From: Mariniphaga sp964559175
GTDB taxonomy: Bacteria > Bacteroidota > Bacteroidia > Bacteroidales > Prolixibacteraceae
Assembly: GCA_964559175.1 (NCBI GenBank)
Contig: CAZLGT010000001.1
Location: 124,001-188,000 of the forward strand
DNA: 64,000 bases
Reading direction: 5' to 3'
Under the pieces are notes generated by a model. The model worked only from the letters and a program-made list of their open reading frames with translations, made no database searches and was not told where the DNA came from. Each line of letters begins with the position of its first letter. Positions within the stretch are counted from its first letter, which is position 1. This document shows, piece after piece, positions 17,622 through 24,283 of this stretch. The position numbers and the translations under genes were made by a program.

Positions 17622-18359
17622 AATGATTTCTTTTAACATGGTGTCGATTTGCTCCCGCGTTACTTTTTGAAGAATTTTGTAGTCGCTGTTTGTTAGTGGT
17701 TTGCCATAACGGATTTTAACCCGCGTTACCGGTTTGCTCAATTGCCTGAAAAAATGGCCCACAAACGTATCGTCGTCAATCCAGGCATCGTTTTCGTCTT
17801 TAAAATGAATGGCCATAGGAATTACAGGGATTCCGGAGTCGGCGGCAATTTTAAAGCTTCCGTTTTTGAACGGCCTGGTCAGTGGACCTTTGTACGAAGT
17901 ACCTTCAGGGAAAAGCGCCACAGGAATTCCATTGTTCACTGAAGTTTTTATTTTGTTCATGGTGGAAATGAGGCTTTGCAGCTCCGAACGGGTAACAAAA
18001 ATGGTATTTGTCAGTCTGGCGCCGGTTTTCAAAAAAGGCCAGTTTTTCAATTCTGCCTTGGCTACAAAAGCGGCAGGAGTTAATGCCGATACAATAAAAA
18101 TATCGAGGTAACTGCGGTGGTTGGGCATTAAAATAAAATGGGCGGTATCCGGAATTTCGTTTCTGCTAATTTTAATTCCGCAAACAAACAAAATACTTTT
18201 CCCCCAGGTGCGCATCGACCAGTTTTGCAGTTTCCGGCTGAAGCCGAAAAGCTTCAACCAAACCCAGCCAATAACCACCACAATTGCCGAAACAGAAAGG
18301 ATAAACAGCAGTCTGAAGAATGCCAGTGGAAAAAGTAAAATGATTCTTGCGGTTTTCAT
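17607..18359 (-). CDS. plsC: 1-acyl-sn-glycerol-3-phosphate acyltransferase (PlsC-like)
   Basis: Membrane-bound acyltransferase making phosphatidic acid from lysophosphatidate (250 residues). Two hydrophobic segments at the N-terminus (~8-38) anchor it. Catalytic motif HX4D is NHRSYLD (~79-85), motif II FVTRS, motif III FPEGTS (~149-154) and the late IPVIPMAI strand. Its end overlaps the permease gene tail-to-tail by 15 bp. A second, longer acyltransferase lies at 46.2 kb, so the symbol is by family rather than proven role. Confidence 0.87.
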   Translation of the reverse strand: MKTARIILLFPLAFFRLLFILSVSAIVVVIGWVWLKLFGFSRKLQNWSMRTWGKSILFVCGIKISRNEIPDTAHFILMPNHRSYLDIFIVSALTPAAFVAKAELKNWPFLKTGARLTNTIFVTRSELQSLISTMNKIKTSVNNGIPVALFPEGTSYKGPLTRPFKNGSFKIAADSGIPVIPMAIHFKDENDAWIDDDTFVGHFFRQLSKPVTRVKIRYGKPLTNSDYKILQKVTREQIDTMLKEIISGAW

Positions 18360-18529
18360 GTGTTTTAAATTGTTTCAATAATTAAGGTAACACATGGAAT
18401 TCGCCTGATTTATTATCGTTTTCGATTGGTGTAAATCAATTATCATGCTCATTTCATTTCAGATTTTTCCCGAAAGATACTAAAATGATAAGATGAGAAA
18501 AATTCTTCTGCAAGAGCAACAATTGAAAT

Positions 18530-19126
18530 TCACGAACAAACCGCTAACCGAAATGCGCCTTTGGCGAAAAAACGTTCCCGCTGCACCGTGAGATTATTTT
18601 CTGAAAGAATTTGCTTCAATCCACCCAGGCGGTAAAACTGCCTGAAATTCCGGTGGTGCTCCCTTCCTGCTAAAAACTCGGCCAGCCGGCTTCCCCAACC
18701 CGTTATATTTTGAGGCAACGGAACGGAGTAGTCCACAATAATTATCTGCTGCGCCACCCGTTTCATTTCACCTAAAATGGCTGCGAAATTTTCAGGCGGA
18801 AACTGGTGCAACGCCATGGTTGTAAGGGCAATGTCGAATTCTTTATCGTTAAACTTCCAGTTGCCGGTGGCATCGCAAACCCGGAAATGAACATTGGAAA
18901 TGTTTCGTTTTACTTTGGTTTGTTCTGCTTTCCGAATCATCGATTCGGACAAGTCGATGCCCGTAACTTCTTTTGCAAAAGGCGCCAATTCAAACACCTG
19001 GGCTCCGGTGCCACAAGCCACATCGAGGATTTTTTGCCCTGCCGGAATCTCCCGGTTCACTTTCTTTCGTATTCCGGCAAGCACCGGGTCTATTACCACA
19101 CTGTAAAACCATCCTGATTCAACCAT
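18530..19126 (-). CDS. Class I SAM-dependent methyltransferase
   Basis: Cytosolic methyltransferase of 198 residues (Methyltransf_11/25 fold). Motif I is KILDVACGTGAQVFEL (~32-47), the acidic end of strand 2 is VTGIDLSESMI (~53-63), and motif III-like region FDIALTTMALHQFP (~96-109) follows. Resembles UbiE-like and small-molecule methyltransferases but lacks anything that fixes the substrate. A single gene, divergent from the ChaN-like gene. A 170-bp gap before the convergent neighbour (18360-18529) holds nothing I can recognise. Confidence 0.85.
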   Translation of the reverse strand: MVESGWFYSVVIDPVLAGIRKKVNREIPAGQKILDVACGTGAQVFELAPFAKEVTGIDLSESMIRKAEQTKVKRNISNVHFRVCDATGNWKFNDKEFDIALTTMALHQFPPENFAAILGEMKRVAQQIIIVDYSVPLPQNITGWGSRLAEFLAGREHHRNFRQFYRLGGLKQILSENNLTVQRERFFAKGAFRLAVCS

Positions 19127-19177
19127 TTATTTTATAGTTTTGAACTTTCATTCGTTTTTCAAAAAACCGAATGTAGA

Positions 19178-19185
19178 TAAATTTG
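19178..19185 (+). promoter_or_regulatory. Bacteroidota -7 promoter box
   Basis: TAAATTTG is an exact TAnnTTTG match 28 bp before the ATG of the ChaN-like gene, in the divergent intergenic region. Confidence 0.5.
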
Positions 19186-19213
19186 TTTTACCAGTAGTTC
19201 AATAAAAATTAAA

Positions 19214-20080
19214 ATGAAGAAATATTCGATTGTACTTTTGATTTTGTTTTTTGTTTTTACAGCATTTAAAACCAAAAAACCTGCTTACCTGCTTTTTAAC
19301 GAGAAAGGGAAAAAAGAGAAATATGAAAAAATGCTCGACCAGGCAAAAGATGCCGACATTGTTTTGTTTGGCGAACTGCACAACAACGCCATTGCGCACT
19401 GGCTGCAACTGGAACTCACAAAAGATTTATATGAATTGAAAGACTCGAATCTGGTTTTAGGCGCCGAAATGTTTGAAAGCGATAACCAGCTGATTCTGGA
19501 TGAATATTTTAGCGGACTCATTTCGCAAGCCCGGTTCGAGGCCGAAGTACGTTTGTGGAACAATTACAAAACCGATTACAAACCGCTGGTGGAGTTTGCC
19601 CGGAAAAATGAACTCCGGTTTGCAGCCACCAATGTGCCGCGCAGGTATGCTTCGCTGGTCAATTCCAAAGGTTTTGAAGGACTGGAAGAATTGTCGGACG
19701 AAGCCAAAGCTTTTTTGCCGCCTTTACCGGTGCTCTACGACCCTGAATTGCCCGCATACAAGAATATGCTGAACATGGAAGGAATGGGCAGCCATGTAAG
19801 TGAAAATTTCCCGAAAGCGCAAGCTATAAAAGATGCCTCCATGGCGCATTTTATTCTGGAAAACTGGCAGCCGGGGAAATTGCTGATTCATTACCACGGC
19901 GCTTACCATTCCGACAATTTTGAAAGTATTTACTGGTACCTGAAACAGCAAAACCCCGGGTTGAATATTGTGACCATCACCACCGTTTTGCAGGAAGATG
20001 TTTCGGAACTCACTGAAGAAAATTCAGGAAAAGCTCATTTTACCATTTGTGTGGATGAGGATATGACCACAACTTATTGA
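19214..20080 (+). CDS. ChaN-like (Tiki/Cofac_haem_bdg superfamily) exported protein
   Basis: A 288-residue protein of the ChaN family, known in Campylobacter as a haem-binding lipoprotein and related in fold to TraB/Tiki proteases. N-terminal hydrophobic segment (residues 5-18) serves as signal or anchor without an obvious lipobox. The family's key motif is DIVLFGELHNNAIAHWLQL (~48-66; Glu and His of GExH), with a second motif LIHYHGAYHSDNFESIYWYL near 223-242. Whether it binds haem or hydrolyses peptides here is not decided by sequence. It is monocistronic and converges with nadD with 2 bp between stops. Confidence 0.82.
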   Translation: MKKYSIVLLILFFVFTAFKTKKPAYLLFNEKGKKEKYEKMLDQAKDADIVLFGELHNNAIAHWLQLELTKDLYELKDSNLVLGAEMFESDNQLILDEYFSGLISQARFEAEVRLWNNYKTDYKPLVEFARKNELRFAATNVPRRYASLVNSKGFEGLEELSDEAKAFLPPLPVLYDPELPAYKNMLNMEGMGSHVSENFPKAQAIKDASMAHFILENWQPGKLLIHYHGAYHSDNFESIYWYLKQQNPGLNIVTITTVLQEDVSELTEENSGKAHFTICVDEDMTTTY

Positions 20081-20082
20081 GA

Positions 20083-20691
20083 CTATCTGTAAAACCCTTT
20101 CTTTACAATATATTCCCAAACTTTTGGAGGTAAAAAATGGCGCACATCCCTGCCTTTTTTTATGGCTTTACGAATGAAGGAAGAGGAAATTTCCATCTGC
20201 GGGGCATTTTCGGCAACAATAATGTTTTTATGCTGCATTGTTTTTGATTTATCGAACCCCGGACGCGGATACACAATTACGCCGTAATGCTCAATAATGG
20301 TCCCGAAGTTTTTCCATTTGTGAAAATTTTCGAGGTTGTCGGAACCCATCAGAATTTTAAACTGACTTCCGGGATTTCTGTCTTTCAGATAAGCCAGCGT
20401 ATCCGCCGTATAACTGGGTTTGGGCAGGTAAAATTCGATATCGGAAAACTGTAGTCGGTCGTCACCTTCAATGGCCAGTTTTACCATTTCCAGCCGGTCG
20501 TAGTCGTTCAGCAGGTTTGCCTTTTGTTTGTGCGGGTTTTGCGGCGTAACAACAAACCAGAATTCATCCAAACCGGTAAATTCCACCATGTAATTCGCAA
20601 TGGCCAAATGCCCGATATGCACCGGGTTAAACGACCCGAAATACAATCCGGTTTCTTTGGCGGGGAAGGTTTTGGATGATGGTTGTTTCAT
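20083..20691 (-). CDS. nadD: Nicotinate-nucleotide adenylyltransferase NadD
   Basis: Adenylates nicotinate mononucleotide to deamido-NAD in NAD synthesis; cytosolic, 202 residues. The nucleotidyltransferase signature is GLYFGSFNPVHIGHLAIANY (T/HxGH region), and the second motif is SSSFIRKAIKKG (~169-180). Length is normal. It is the last gene of the mnmA-yicC-[MNT-HEPN]-gmk-nadD minus-strand cluster, 84 bp after gmk. This neighbourhood is widely kept in Bacteroidota. Confidence 0.96.
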   Translation of the reverse strand: MKQPSSKTFPAKETGLYFGSFNPVHIGHLAIANYMVEFTGLDEFWFVVTPQNPHKQKANLLNDYDRLEMVKLAIEGDDRLQFSDIEFYLPKPSYTADTLAYLKDRNPGSQFKILMGSDNLENFHKWKNFGTIIEHYGVIVYPRPGFDKSKTMQHKNIIVAENAPQMEISSSFIRKAIKKGRDVRHFLPPKVWEYIVKKGFYR

Positions 20692-20775
20692 TTTTTTTAA
20701 ATCTTTCGTTTTGAACGAATAATTTTACTGAAAATCTTTCGCTGACAACAAATAATTTTTCAGAATATATCATTC

Positions 20776-21348
20776 TCATTCTTCCTTTGAAAGAAATCCT
20801 GCAACTACTTTTTCGGCCTCTTTAAAAGTTTTGGGCAATTCGTCGTTTACAATAACCACGTCAAACTGGCTGGCGAATTCAAGCTCTTTTTCAGCTTTGG
20901 CAACGCGCATTTTGATTTTTTCTTCCGATTCGGTAGAGCGATTCTTCAGGCGATTTTTCAATTCTTCAACCGAAGGAGGTTTTACAAAAACAGCCAGAGC
21001 TTCGTTGCCATATAACTTTTTGATGTTCGAACCACCCACCACATCCACATCAAAAATGACGTTTTTACCGGAATTTCGAATGCGTTCCACTTCGCTTTTT
21101 AGAGTTCCGTAAAAAATACCGTTGTAAACTTCCTCCCATTCCAGGAATTCATCGTTTTCAATTTTTTTTCGGAATTCATCTTCGGTAAGAAAATAATAAT
21201 CCTTTCCGTGAACTTCTCCCTGTCGGGGTTCCCTGCTAGTGGCCGAAACTGAAAACTCAAGTCCAAAATCCTGCTGGAGCAGGTGCTTAACGATGGTTGT
21301 TTTGCCGGCTCCTGAAGGAGCTGAAAATATGATTAGTTTGCCTTTCAT
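20776..21348 (-). CDS. gmk: Guanylate kinase Gmk
   Basis: Phosphorylates GMP to GDP; cytosolic, 190 residues, full length. P-loop IFSAPSGAGKTTIVKHLL is at ~7-24, the GMP-binding region SATSREPRQGEVHGKDYYF at ~36-54, and the lid region ENRLKNRSTESEEKI... near 130. The start codon overlaps the stop of the HEPN gene (TAATG), so translation of this essential enzyme looks coupled to a toxin-antitoxin-like pair, whereas in relatives it normally follows yicC directly. Confidence 0.97.
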   Translation of the reverse strand: MKGKLIIFSAPSGAGKTTIVKHLLQQDFGLEFSVSATSREPRQGEVHGKDYYFLTEDEFRKKIENDEFLEWEEVYNGIFYGTLKSEVERIRNSGKNVIFDVDVVGGSNIKKLYGNEALAVFVKPPSVEELKNRLKNRSTESEEKIKMRVAKAEKELEFASQFDVVIVNDELPKTFKEAEKVVAGFLSKEE

Positions 21349-21734
21349 TACATTTGAATATGTTTTTTGATTTCCGATAAAAAACCAGAAACCTGTTCAA
21401 TTAAAGGGGTAACCTGTTCTTCTTTAAAATCAAACATGTCCCCATAATCGCCTTTCTGTCGAAAGTCAAATAATTGGGAATACAAAGTTCCAAATTCCAT
21501 GTCAATTTTATTTGTTTTGATAAAATGAAGGCTAAACTGATTTAAAGTCCCCCCGTGTGTACCAGGTTTAATATCATTCCTCAACAAAAGAGCAATAACA
21601 GCATAAAAACAAGCGTAATAAAGGCGGTTGACAATTGTATTCCAACTTTTTCTCTGAACCAGGAAAAGTGCCTCATCATAAGCTTCGTCAGCTCTTTTTA
21701 ACCTGTATAATATATAATCTGCTTTGTTGTTCAT
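21348..21734 (-). CDS. HEPN domain protein (partner of MNT)
   Basis: All-alpha HEPN protein of 128 residues, the type paired with minimal nucleotidyltransferases. Conserved stretches are KRADEAYDEALFLVQRKSW (~13-31), NRLYYACFYAVIALLL (~36-51) and FDFRQKGDYGDMFDF (~89-103). In described MNT/HEPN modules the HEPN protein is an RNase toxin with an Rx4-6H motif; I do not see that motif cleanly here (only R-x7-H in RNDIKPGTH), so activity is uncertain. Its start overlaps the MNT stop by 4 bp and its stop overlaps the gmk start. This suggests one translationally coupled unit. Confidence 0.88.
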   Translation of the reverse strand: MNNKADYILYRLKRADEAYDEALFLVQRKSWNTIVNRLYYACFYAVIALLLRNDIKPGTHGGTLNQFSLHFIKTNKIDMEFGTLYSQLFDFRQKGDYGDMFDFKEEQVTPLIEQVSGFLSEIKKHIQM

Positions 21735-22048
21735 TTCAATTTTAATCCATCTTTAACAACATTTTCGTATAGAGGCGAGTAAGCCAATTTCTCTTTCCAG
21801 TATTTTTTGGGATAGATTAAAATTGAGATAACTTGTCCGGATTCCAGTGATAATTTATAAATATCGCGTCTGAATTTATTATCCAATTCGTTGGTAAACT
21901 CCGGGGCATCTACTAAAATTAAAATATCCCAGTCGGAATCAGCTTTGTAATCGCCCCTTGCGCGGGAACCAAACAGATAAGCCTCAGCACTTGGGTCTTT
22001 ACTAAAAATTGTTTGTGTAATTTTATTTTGAAGTTCTCTCTCGTTCAT
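21731..22048 (-). CDS. Minimal nucleotidyltransferase (MNT) antitoxin-like protein
   Basis: A 105-residue nucleotidyltransferase of the MNT/MntA type. The active-site pattern GSx10DxD is complete: FGSRARGDYKADSDWDILIL (~27-46). In characterised MntA/HepT pairs the MNT AMPylates or oligo-AMPylates the HEPN toxin to silence it (established for other members). The gene is followed by its HEPN partner with a 4-bp ATGA overlap and has its own upstream promoter box. No other NTase domain or extra fusion. Confidence 0.9.
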   Translation of the reverse strand: MNERELQNKITQTIFSKDPSAEAYLFGSRARGDYKADSDWDILILVDAPEFTNELDNKFRRDIYKLSLESGQVISILIYPKKYWKEKLAYSPLYENVVKDGLKLK

Positions 22049-22068
22049 AATAAAATGATTTTCCTAAT

Positions 22069-22076
22069 CAAAGATA
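22069..22076 (-). promoter_or_regulatory. -7 promoter box for the MNT-HEPN-gmk unit
   Basis: On the minus strand TATCTTTG matches TAnnTTTG exactly, 20 bp upstream of the MNT start and downstream of the yicC stop. It gives the MNT-HEPN-gmk run an independent promoter within the housekeeping cluster. Confidence 0.5.
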
Positions 22077-22120
22077 CAATGATTAACCCATTTGTTGAAA
22101 TTTACACCTTAAACGATTAT

Positions 22121-22996
22121 CTACAATATATTCAGCAATTGTTCCTTAATCCGTTCCAGATGGTCTTTCATCTGCACCACCAACCGCTGGATATTGCTAT
22201 CGTAGGCTTTGGAGCCGAGCGTATTGATTTCGCGGCCCATTTCCTGAGAAATAAATGCCAGTTTTTTTCCACCGGATTCAGGAAGCATAAGGATTTCCAG
22301 GAAATAGGTGCAGTGGTTTTCCAGCCGCACCTTTTCCTCGTTCATATCCATTTTGTCGAGATAGTAAACCAACTCCTGTTCAAAACGGTTCTCGTCCACA
22401 TTGCCGTTCAGATTCAGCTTACCGAGATTTTCGGTGAGGCGGTTTTTTACGGTTTCCATCCGCTGCTCCTCGAAAGGCGAAATTTGTTGAAGCAGTTTTT
22501 TTATTCTTTCGGTATTGGCAGAAATGTCGGTTTCCAGGGCCTTTCCTTCGGCAATCCGGAATGTATCGATGTCGTTCAACGCTTTGCGCAAATGTTCCAG
22601 AATAACCTGCCATTCTTCCTCATCCAGTGTTTCGTATTCGGTTTTCACCACATCGGGCAATCTCAGAATAGCCTGCATGGACACCTGGTCGGTTGTTAGT
22701 CCCAGCTCTTCGTTAATTTCTTTAAGCTGCCTGAAATATCCTTTCAGGATGGGCTCGTTGATTTTACTGTTGGAATCTTCGCCGTGGTTCTCCACATAAA
22801 TGGTCAGGTCCACTTTCCCGCGCACCAGTTTTTCGGCCAGTTCTTTTCTGATTTCAATTTCCTTTTCGCGGTAAACCGAAGGAATGCGCGCATTAATGTC
22901 GATTTGTTTGCTGTTAAGCGCTTTTAACTCGAGAATAAATTTTTTGTTGTTCACTTCAAATTCGGCTTTGCCGAAACCCGTCATCGATTTTATCAT
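22121..22996 (-). CDS. yicC: YicC/YloC family endoribonuclease
   Basis: Conserved RNA-processing protein (YicC family, shown in E. coli to be an endoribonuclease). The start at 22996 gives the invariant N-terminus MIKSMTGFGKAEF; the upstream extension uses a TTG and adds three residues only. 291 residues, in the family's normal range. The C-terminal DUF1732 part is intact: EEKVRLENHCTYFLEILM (~217-235), KLAFISQEMGREINTLGSKA (~245-264). It lies 30 bp after mnmA and should directly precede gmk; here 0.75 kb carrying the MNT/HEPN pair intervenes. Confidence 0.93.
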   Translation of the reverse strand: MIKSMTGFGKAEFEVNNKKFILELKALNSKQIDINARIPSVYREKEIEIRKELAEKLVRGKVDLTIYVENHGEDSNSKINEPILKGYFRQLKEINEELGLTTDQVSMQAILRLPDVVKTEYETLDEEEWQVILEHLRKALNDIDTFRIAEGKALETDISANTERIKKLLQQISPFEEQRMETVKNRLTENLGKLNLNGNVDENRFEQELVYYLDKMDMNEEKVRLENHCTYFLEILMLPESGGKKLAFISQEMGREINTLGSKAYDSNIQRLVVQMKDHLERIKEQLLNIL

Positions 22997-23026
22997 AGAA
23001 TCCAAATTTTTGCGAATTTACGCTTT

Positions 23027-24205
23027 TTATGCGATAACACCCGACCCAATCAATTCATCTTTCAGGTACCAGGCTGCAAACTGTCCGGAGGTGATTCCCC
23101 GTTGTTCGTTTTCAAAAAGAATAAATATGCCTTCATCTTTTACATGCAAGGTTCCTTTTTCCAATGGTTGGCGGTACCGTATGCGAATGTCGAATTCTTT
23201 TTTATCACCAGACTGTAACTCCAGGTCGGGCCGAATCCAGTGCACATCTTCTTTGGTAATAAAAAGCCCTGGGCGGAAAAGTCCGGGATGTTCCTGTCCT
23301 TCGCCTACATATACAATGTTTCGCTGCACATCGGTTCCCAAAACAAACAGCGGCTTTTTGTGTCCGCCAATGTTGAGTCCTTTACGCTGGCCAATGGTAT
23401 AAAAATGAGCGCCCTGGTGTTCACCTATCACTTCTCCGTTCCAGGGTTTGTAAGGAAATGGAAAACATATTTTTCGGAAATTTTCTTCAGAAACTTCCAT
23501 CTCCTTTTTCTTTTTCATAAACGCAGCCGGAATTTCAATCACATTGCCGGTTTTGGGTTGGAGTTGTTGCTGCAGAAATGTGGGTAAATCCACCTTTCCC
23601 ACAAAACAGATTCCCTGTGAATCCTTTCGTTCGGCAGTTGGCAGATTTTGTTCACGGGCCATTTCGCGCACCTGTGGCTTGGTGAGGTGCCCGATGGGAA
23701 AAAGCGCCATGCCCAGTTGATCCTGATTGAGCTGGCACAAAAAATAGCTCTGGTCTTTGTTCCGGTCTTTCCCTGCAAGCAGCCGGTGGATAGTCCGGTT
23801 TTCTGTTTCAATTGAATCTTTCCGACAATAATGGCCGGTGGCTACAAATTCGGCATCAAATTTCAGGGCTTCTTCCAGAAAGGTATCGAATTTAATTTCG
23901 CGGTTGCACAATACGTCGGGATTTGGCGTACGGCCTGCCTGGTATTCGGCAAACATATAATCTACCACCCGCCTTTTGTATTCCTTGCTCAAATCGACAA
24001 TGTGAAAGGGAATATCCAGCTTTTTGGCCACCATTTTAGCAATCAACGCATCTTCCTCCCAGGTACAGGCACTGGTAACCGCGCCAACCCGTTCGTGCCA
24101 GTTCACCATAAACAATGCCACCAGGTCGTGCCCCTGCTGTTTTAACAGGTAAGCAGCCACACTGGAGTCCACTCCGCCCGAAAGTCCGATAACAACTTTG
24201 CTCAT
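23027..24205 (-). CDS. mnmA: tRNA-specific 2-thiouridylase MnmA
   Basis: Thiolates U34 of Lys/Glu/Gln tRNAs using ATP and sulfur relayed by IscS-type donors; cytosolic. I start at ATG 24205, which places the PP-loop GLSGGVDSSVAAYLLKQQ at residues ~7-24; earlier Mets add a hydrophobic stretch foreign to the family. 392 residues, somewhat longer than usual. Further motifs: TSACTWEEDA near 46, AGRTPNPDVLCNREIKF (~91-107), DSQGICFVGKVDLP (~195-208, catalytic Cys). It is the first gene of the minus-strand housekeeping cluster. Confidence 0.95.
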   Translation of the reverse strand: MSKVVIGLSGGVDSSVAAYLLKQQGHDLVALFMVNWHERVGAVTSACTWEEDALIAKMVAKKLDIPFHIVDLSKEYKRRVVDYMFAEYQAGRTPNPDVLCNREIKFDTFLEEALKFDAEFVATGHYCRKDSIETENRTIHRLLAGKDRNKDQSYFLCQLNQDQLGMALFPIGHLTKPQVREMAREQNLPTAERKDSQGICFVGKVDLPTFLQQQLQPKTGNVIEIPAAFMKKKKEMEVSEENFRKICFPFPYKPWNGEVIGEHQGAHFYTIGQRKGLNIGGHKKPLFVLGTDVQRNIVYVGEGQEHPGLFRPGLFITKEDVHWIRPDLELQSGDKKEFDIRIRYRQPLEKGTLHVKDEGIFILFENEQRGITSGQFAAWYLKDELIGSGVIA

Positions 24206-24211
24206 AGACTG

Positions 24212-24219
24212 CAAAAGTA
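24212..24219 (-). promoter_or_regulatory. -7 promoter box close to the mnmA start
   Basis: TACTTTTG on the minus strand is an exact TAnnTTTG match that ends only 6 bp before the mnmA ATG. If used, the transcript would begin at or next to the start codon. Confidence 0.4.
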
Positions 24220-24283
24220 GGAAGTAATTTGTTTTTTTTGGTATTTTTACGGTTCTGAATTGTACAAATAAGAAGAAGTGAAC

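Noticed and set aside
18495..18593. Small plus-strand frame of 32 codons starting MRKILLQ
   Set aside because: Mostly overlaps the 3' end of the methyltransferase gene on the other strand, with no ribosome site or similarity.
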